From Agriterribacter humi (GTDB taxonomy: Bacteria > Bacteroidota > Bacteroidia > Chitinophagales > Chitinophagaceae): 64,000 nucleotides of DNA. Under the pieces are notes generated by a model that was given only the letters and a program-made list of their open reading frames with translations, was not told where the DNA came from and searched no databases. The stretch spans positions 1 through 64,000 of the forward strand of contig NZ_VOHQ01000015.1 of assembly GCF_009192765.1 (NCBI RefSeq). The letters run 5' to 3'. Position numbers and translations under genes: made by a program. Of this stretch, positions 60,942 through 64,000 are shown one piece after another. Each line of letters opens with the position of its first letter. The first letter of the stretch is position 1.

Positions 60942-62222
60942 TTAAGTATTCATCTTTTCAACATATAATTTCAGATCCTTCATTTCTTTCACTCTAACTT
61001 TTTCATCTTTTTGAATGTCTCCGCCAACAGATACGGCATTCCAGATTTCACCCTCCACCATTACAAGACCAAGCGGATTGAGCAAACCCATTGCTACACC
61101 GGTAATACCCGGTAATCCTTCCCGGCCGGTAACTACTTTCCGCCGCTGTGCCTTTAATCCAACGCCAATAACAAACAGGAAAAATAAAGCTGTAACAACA
61201 GTAGCCGAAAAAATAACAACACGGGAAATTTTTGCCAGCTCAAGTCCCGAACTGGTCCGGATCAGCATCATTGACCCCAGTAACAGGGATACAATACCGC
61301 CGATGGCCAATATGCCATGACTGACTATTTTTATCTCCAGGATAAATAGAACAATTCCGAAAACAATAAGGGCCAATCCTGCGTAGTTAACCGGCAAAGA
61401 ATGCATAGAATAAAAAGCAAGTATAAGACTGATCACCCCCACTATGCCCGGCAGCATAGCACCCGGGTTATACAGTTCAAACATTATTCCATACATACCC
61501 AGCAGCAGCAAAATGTAAGCGATGCTCGGATCGCTGATGATATTCAGTATCTTTTCCCAAACGCTCATGCTGTATGTTTGTACTACAGCATTTTTAGTTT
61601 GCAATACATGCACTCCGAATGGAAGCTGGACTACTTTTCCATCTATCTGGCTGAGTAAATCCTTTTCAGTAAGAGCAACAATATCAATAACATTTTTCTG
61701 CAGGGCTTCTGTTTCGGTTATAGAAACACTGTTTCTTACCGCATCTTCAGCCCAGTCGAGATTCCGGTTGCGCTTACCGGCAATGCTGCGTATAAAAGCT
61801 GCTGCATCATTGGTTGCTTTACTGTTCATTGTACTATCCATTCCACCCTGCATGGCTACAGGATGCGCCGCACCAATATTGGTAGCAGGCGCCATTGCGG
61901 CAATATTCGCGGCCATGGTTATAAAAACACCCGCCGAACCAGCATGGGCGCCACCGGGAGACACATACACGATTACTGCCACCGGCGATACCAGCAAATC
62001 GCTAACAATACTCCTCGTTGACATTAATAACCCACCTGGGGTATTGAGGTGAATGATCAGGCATTCGGCATTTTCTTTACCCGCCTTTTCAATAGCATTG
62101 TGAATAAAATCCGCAGATGCGGGATTAATGGTGCCGTCAATTTGTATGGATACAACTTTTTGTGCATGAAGCAGACCGGGAAAAAGAAGAAAAAAGAAAT
62201 AATATGGCAATAACCGCTTCAT
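60942..62222 (-). CDS. NfeD family membrane serine protease (ClpP-class, long form)
   Basis: A 426-residue protein with a signal/anchor (LLPYYFFFLLFPGLLHAQ). The N-terminal ClpP-like domain has IHLNTPGGLLMSTRSIVSDL, SPGGAHAGSAGVFITMAAN, with the catalytic serine in AGSAG and NIGAAHPV. Four to five membrane helices follow (IAYILLLLGMYGIMFELYNP; LILAFYSMHSLPVNYAGLAL), and an OB-fold C-terminal domain (GREGLPGITGVAMGLLNPLG; EGEIWNAVSVGGDIQKDEKV). This is the NfeD1b-type partner of the slipin gene just downstream (18 bp). It acts in membrane quality control. Typical length. Confidence 0.94.
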   Translation of the reverse strand: MKRLLPYYFFFLLFPGLLHAQKVVSIQIDGTINPASADFIHNAIEKAGKENAECLIIHLNTPGGLLMSTRSIVSDLLVSPVAVIVYVSPGGAHAGSAGVFITMAANIAAMAPATNIGAAHPVAMQGGMDSTMNSKATNDAAAFIRSIAGKRNRNLDWAEDAVRNSVSITETEALQKNVIDIVALTEKDLLSQIDGKVVQLPFGVHVLQTKNAVVQTYSMSVWEKILNIISDPSIAYILLLLGMYGIMFELYNPGAMLPGIVGVISLILAFYSMHSLPVNYAGLALIVFGIVLFILEIKIVSHGILAIGGIVSLLLGSMMLIRTSSGLELAKISRVVIFSATVVTALFFLFVIGVGLKAQRRKVVTGREGLPGITGVAMGLLNPLGLVMVEGEIWNAVSVGGDIQKDEKVRVKEMKDLKLYVEKMNT

Positions 62223-62325
62223 ATAAGAAAGCTTACATGTTCGAAAGAGGCTGAATAAAGTAGCTGATGTAATTTACTGAATTCCTACGAGAAAGCAGTA
62301 ACAGAGTGCATAGGCATTGAAGATG

Positions 62326-62700
62326 CGATCTGACCTTCCTTGCATCGGGTGCCGACCGCATCAAAAACAAAGACTGGTAGTCAGCAATCGGCTTAGAGCC
62401 GTACATGTCTTAAATCAGGAGGAAAACATCAAACCCAATAAAACCTGTCCGATGTGGCGGATTCACATAGTAAATCCGAAGACTGATCCCGCACGTGCGT
62501 GACGAAATTTGAAGGAATACAGCCGGAAAGAACCAAAATACAAATGACAAAAAACAAAACTAAAGGGCAGGCAGGCCTGTCCGCCGGGGCGGATAAAAAT
62601 CAAAATTCAAATCCGAATCGAGATGCAATCCCAAACCCGCCTGCCGGACGGGCAGGTCTTAAATTTCAAATTTCAAATTCCCTTTTCTTTAAACCTATGA
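62326..62700. repeat. Intergenic repeat mosaic, copy H (longest)
   Basis: It fills the 524-bp spacer between the NfeD start and the M1 peptidase stop. It holds three hairpin versions: a diverged TCCGATGTGGCGGA (62448-62461), TCCGCCGGGGCGGA (62580-62593) preceded by GGGCAGGCAGGCCTG, and CCTGCCGGACGGGCAGG (about 62640-62656). AT-rich words include AAAGAACCAAAATACAAATG, AAATCCGAAGACTG and GAATCGAGATGCAATCC. GCATCGGGTGCCGACCGCAT near 62340 resembles GCGTCAGGTGGCGACCACAT of copy D. No gene is credible. Confidence 0.65.
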
Positions 62701-62746
62701 GGCTTTCCTATCCTGCAATTCCCATCCCGCAAACCTCATGGGTCAT

Positions 62747-64000
62747 CTACCACTTCAATTCCAGCTTGTTGTTGCTCCGGTTAATATCTGCCATGCGCCA
62801 GCTAGGGTCAATTTCAACAGCCTGTACATTCATCAGTGATTGCTCCACTTCAAACACATAAGTAGGATGTGTCCATTTCCAGGGTTCATCCACAATCCTG
62901 GGAATATTGTCTTCTGCAGGTTTTTCTCCAAACATACTGAACTGCGGAATATATATGGTTGCTTTAGTGCCGTTTTTATACTGCAGTAACACATCTATCG
63001 GCATAGGCATCTGCCCCACCATCCGCAGACGTATTTTTGTTTTGCCACCCTGCTCCCACAAACTGTCAATACTATAATCAATCGTTTTGGTGGTGTTCAC
63101 CCAATATTCTTTGTACCAGTCCAATTGTATGCCACTCACCTTTTCGGCTACACGAATAAAATCGTTTGCGTTGGGATGTTTGAATTTCCACTGGTTATAA
63201 TACTCCAGCAAAGTTTTATCTCTTAATGAATCGCTGATGATATATCCCAACTGTGCAAGAAATACCCCTCCTTTTGAATAAGCGGCACGGGCATAGGCAA
63301 AATTGGTATTGAAATGGTCGGCATGCGTGGTTAACGGCTCTTCAAGACCACTTTTTACCAGGTTAAAGTAACCGGCATAAGTGTCGGCATGATGCAATGG
63401 AAGGGCAACGCCTGCATTACTGTCAGAAGGTCCTGTAGAAAGATCATTCCCCTTTACCGCTTTACTTTTTTGCTGCTTATAATAAGCAGATACCAAATCT
63501 TCGGCATAAGTAACAAACCCTTCATCCATCCACGCATACAGCGATTCATTGGTTCCCAGCATCATCTGGTACCAGCTATGCATCCATTCGTGAAAGGCAG
63601 TGCCCAGTCCCGGCCCGCTTACTAAGGTTGCCATCGGGTATTCCATGCCCCCATCACCCCCATGTATAAACGAATATTGCTTATACGGATATACTCCAAA
63701 ATGCTTTTCAATGAAAGGCAATACGGTTACCGCCGCATCGGCTACTTCATTCCAGGCATTGTCATTAGCTGTATTGCCGGGTTTATTTTTATATAGAACA
63801 TGAATCGTGGGGCCACCGGGAATGTTTCTCGTAATGTGCTTAAACTGTGGGTCGGCTGCCCAAACAAAATCGTGCACATTGGGCGCCGTAAACCGCCAGG
63901 TAAGCGTGTTTCCTGAAGGGCGTGTTACTTTTGCTCCTTTTGATTCGTAACCGTAACCAATCTGGTTTACGTTTTGCAGGTAACCGGTTCCTCCTATAAT
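62747..64000 (-). CDS. M1 family metallopeptidase, 5' end outside the window
   Basis: The reading frame continues past the right edge. Only the C-terminal ~417 residues are here, so an internal GTG at 63877 is not the start. The zinc site is HEWMHSWYQMMLGTNESLYA then DEGFVTYAED (HExxH plus downstream Glu), with GGDGGMEYPMATLVSG in place of the GAMEN exopeptidase motif. These are M1-family features. Usual substrates are peptides or N-terminal residues. A C-terminal beta-rich part (IRLRMVGQMPMPIDVLLQYK) ends at LELKW. Predicted to be exported, but the signal is outside. Confidence 0.93.
   Translation of the reverse strand: MIGGTGYLQNVNQIGYGYESKGAKVTRPSGNTLTWRFTAPNVHDFVWAADPQFKHITRNIPGGPTIHVLYKNKPGNTANDNAWNEVADAAVTVLPFIEKHFGVYPYKQYSFIHGGDGGMEYPMATLVSGPGLGTAFHEWMHSWYQMMLGTNESLYAWMDEGFVTYAEDLVSAYYKQQKSKAVKGNDLSTGPSDSNAGVALPLHHADTYAGYFNLVKSGLEEPLTTHADHFNTNFAYARAAYSKGGVFLAQLGYIISDSLRDKTLLEYYNQWKFKHPNANDFIRVAEKVSGIQLDWYKEYWVNTTKTIDYSIDSLWEQGGKTKIRLRMVGQMPMPIDVLLQYKNGTKATIYIPQFSMFGEKPAEDNIPRIVDEPWKWTHPTYVFEVEQSLMNVQAVEIDPSWRMADINRSNNKLELKW

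Noticed and set aside
62499-62861. Plus-strand ORF of 120 codons
   Set aside because: It is made of the spacer repeat mosaic plus the antisense end of the M1 peptidase gene. Low-complexity translation with no family.
1-64000. tRNA, rRNA, CRISPR arrays, prophage or complete insertion sequence
   Set aside because: Read through the spacers on both strands without finding a cloverleaf, regular direct-repeat array, transposase or phage gene. A computational scan would be needed to exclude a missed tRNA.

Overview
This window reads as a chromosomal segment of a free-living Bacteroidota bacterium, most likely Chitinophagales/Chitinophagaceae-like. The evidence is type IX secretion (T9SS) parts (a gliding-motility C-terminal-domain protein, a PorP/SprF-family barrel, a PorE-like OmpA protein and a DUF6089/PorG-like barrel), an HU-CCDC81-type membrane protein, Bacteroidota-style exported glycosidases and a moderate, AT-leaning base composition (judged by eye, not computed). 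I saw no rRNA, tRNA, CRISPR array, phage gene or intact insertion sequence. The genus is not determinable from the sequence alone.

Layout. 0-8 kb: a DoxX membrane protein; an envelope cluster of a ~1000-residue TPR protein, an outer-membrane barrel and a membrane-anchored HU-CCDC81-like protein; then two tandem GYF-like membrane-anchored paralogues. 8-12.6 kb: a tightly overlapping operon of an exported PIG-L deacetylase, two tiny membrane proteins (53 and 40 residues) and a sodium:solute symporter; the 40-residue gene is easily missed. 13-15 kb: a DEAD-box RNA helicase and a small antitoxin-like gene with what looks like a dead partner. 15-21 kb: housekeeping genes (acyl-CoA dehydrogenase, beta-carbonic anhydrase, YebC, YbjQ, an MFS transporter lacking an ATG at its apparent N terminus, a DUF721 protein and a CBS-domain protein). 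21-26 kb: a T9SS surface module.

26.7-51 kb is a loose carbohydrate-catabolism neighbourhood: GH109, a LacI regulator divergent from a DUF4091/GH123-like protein, GH32, GH29 and a GH95-like enzyme. CutC, a sugar dehydrogenase-like lipoprotein, FAD oxidoreductases, a His/Met-rich outer-membrane protein, a desaturase, an HGSNAT-like acetyltransferase, a nucleotidyltransferase and an SMP-30 protein lie between them. The enzymes suggest removal of GalNAc and fucose caps plus fructan hydrolysis. No SusC/SusD pair is present. Two CAATCGTTTG-centred palindromes, in front of the LacI/DUF4091 pair and in front of GH109, are candidate operators for the LacI protein.

51-64 kb is mostly housekeeping: RuvX, a CPBP protease, a UbiA-type prenyltransferase, a TrmH-family methylase, MutS, a YdjC-like deacetylase, a YdeI-like protein, a slipin/NfeD pair and a truncated M1 peptidase at the right edge.

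The most unusual signal lies between the genes. At least seven intergenic spacers carry related repeat mosaics. One part is a GC-rich double hairpin with a core like TCCGCCACGGCGGA next to CCTGCCGCAGGCAGG. The other is an AT-rich part with recurring words like CAAGAACCAAAT and GCGAAATGCAACCATAAAC, in both orientations. There are also a ~100-bp inverted-repeat element (14948-15048), a 22-bp perfect palindrome (54885-54906) and CTGCAACCTG-type words. I know of no description of this family and regard it as the best candidate for something undescribed here.
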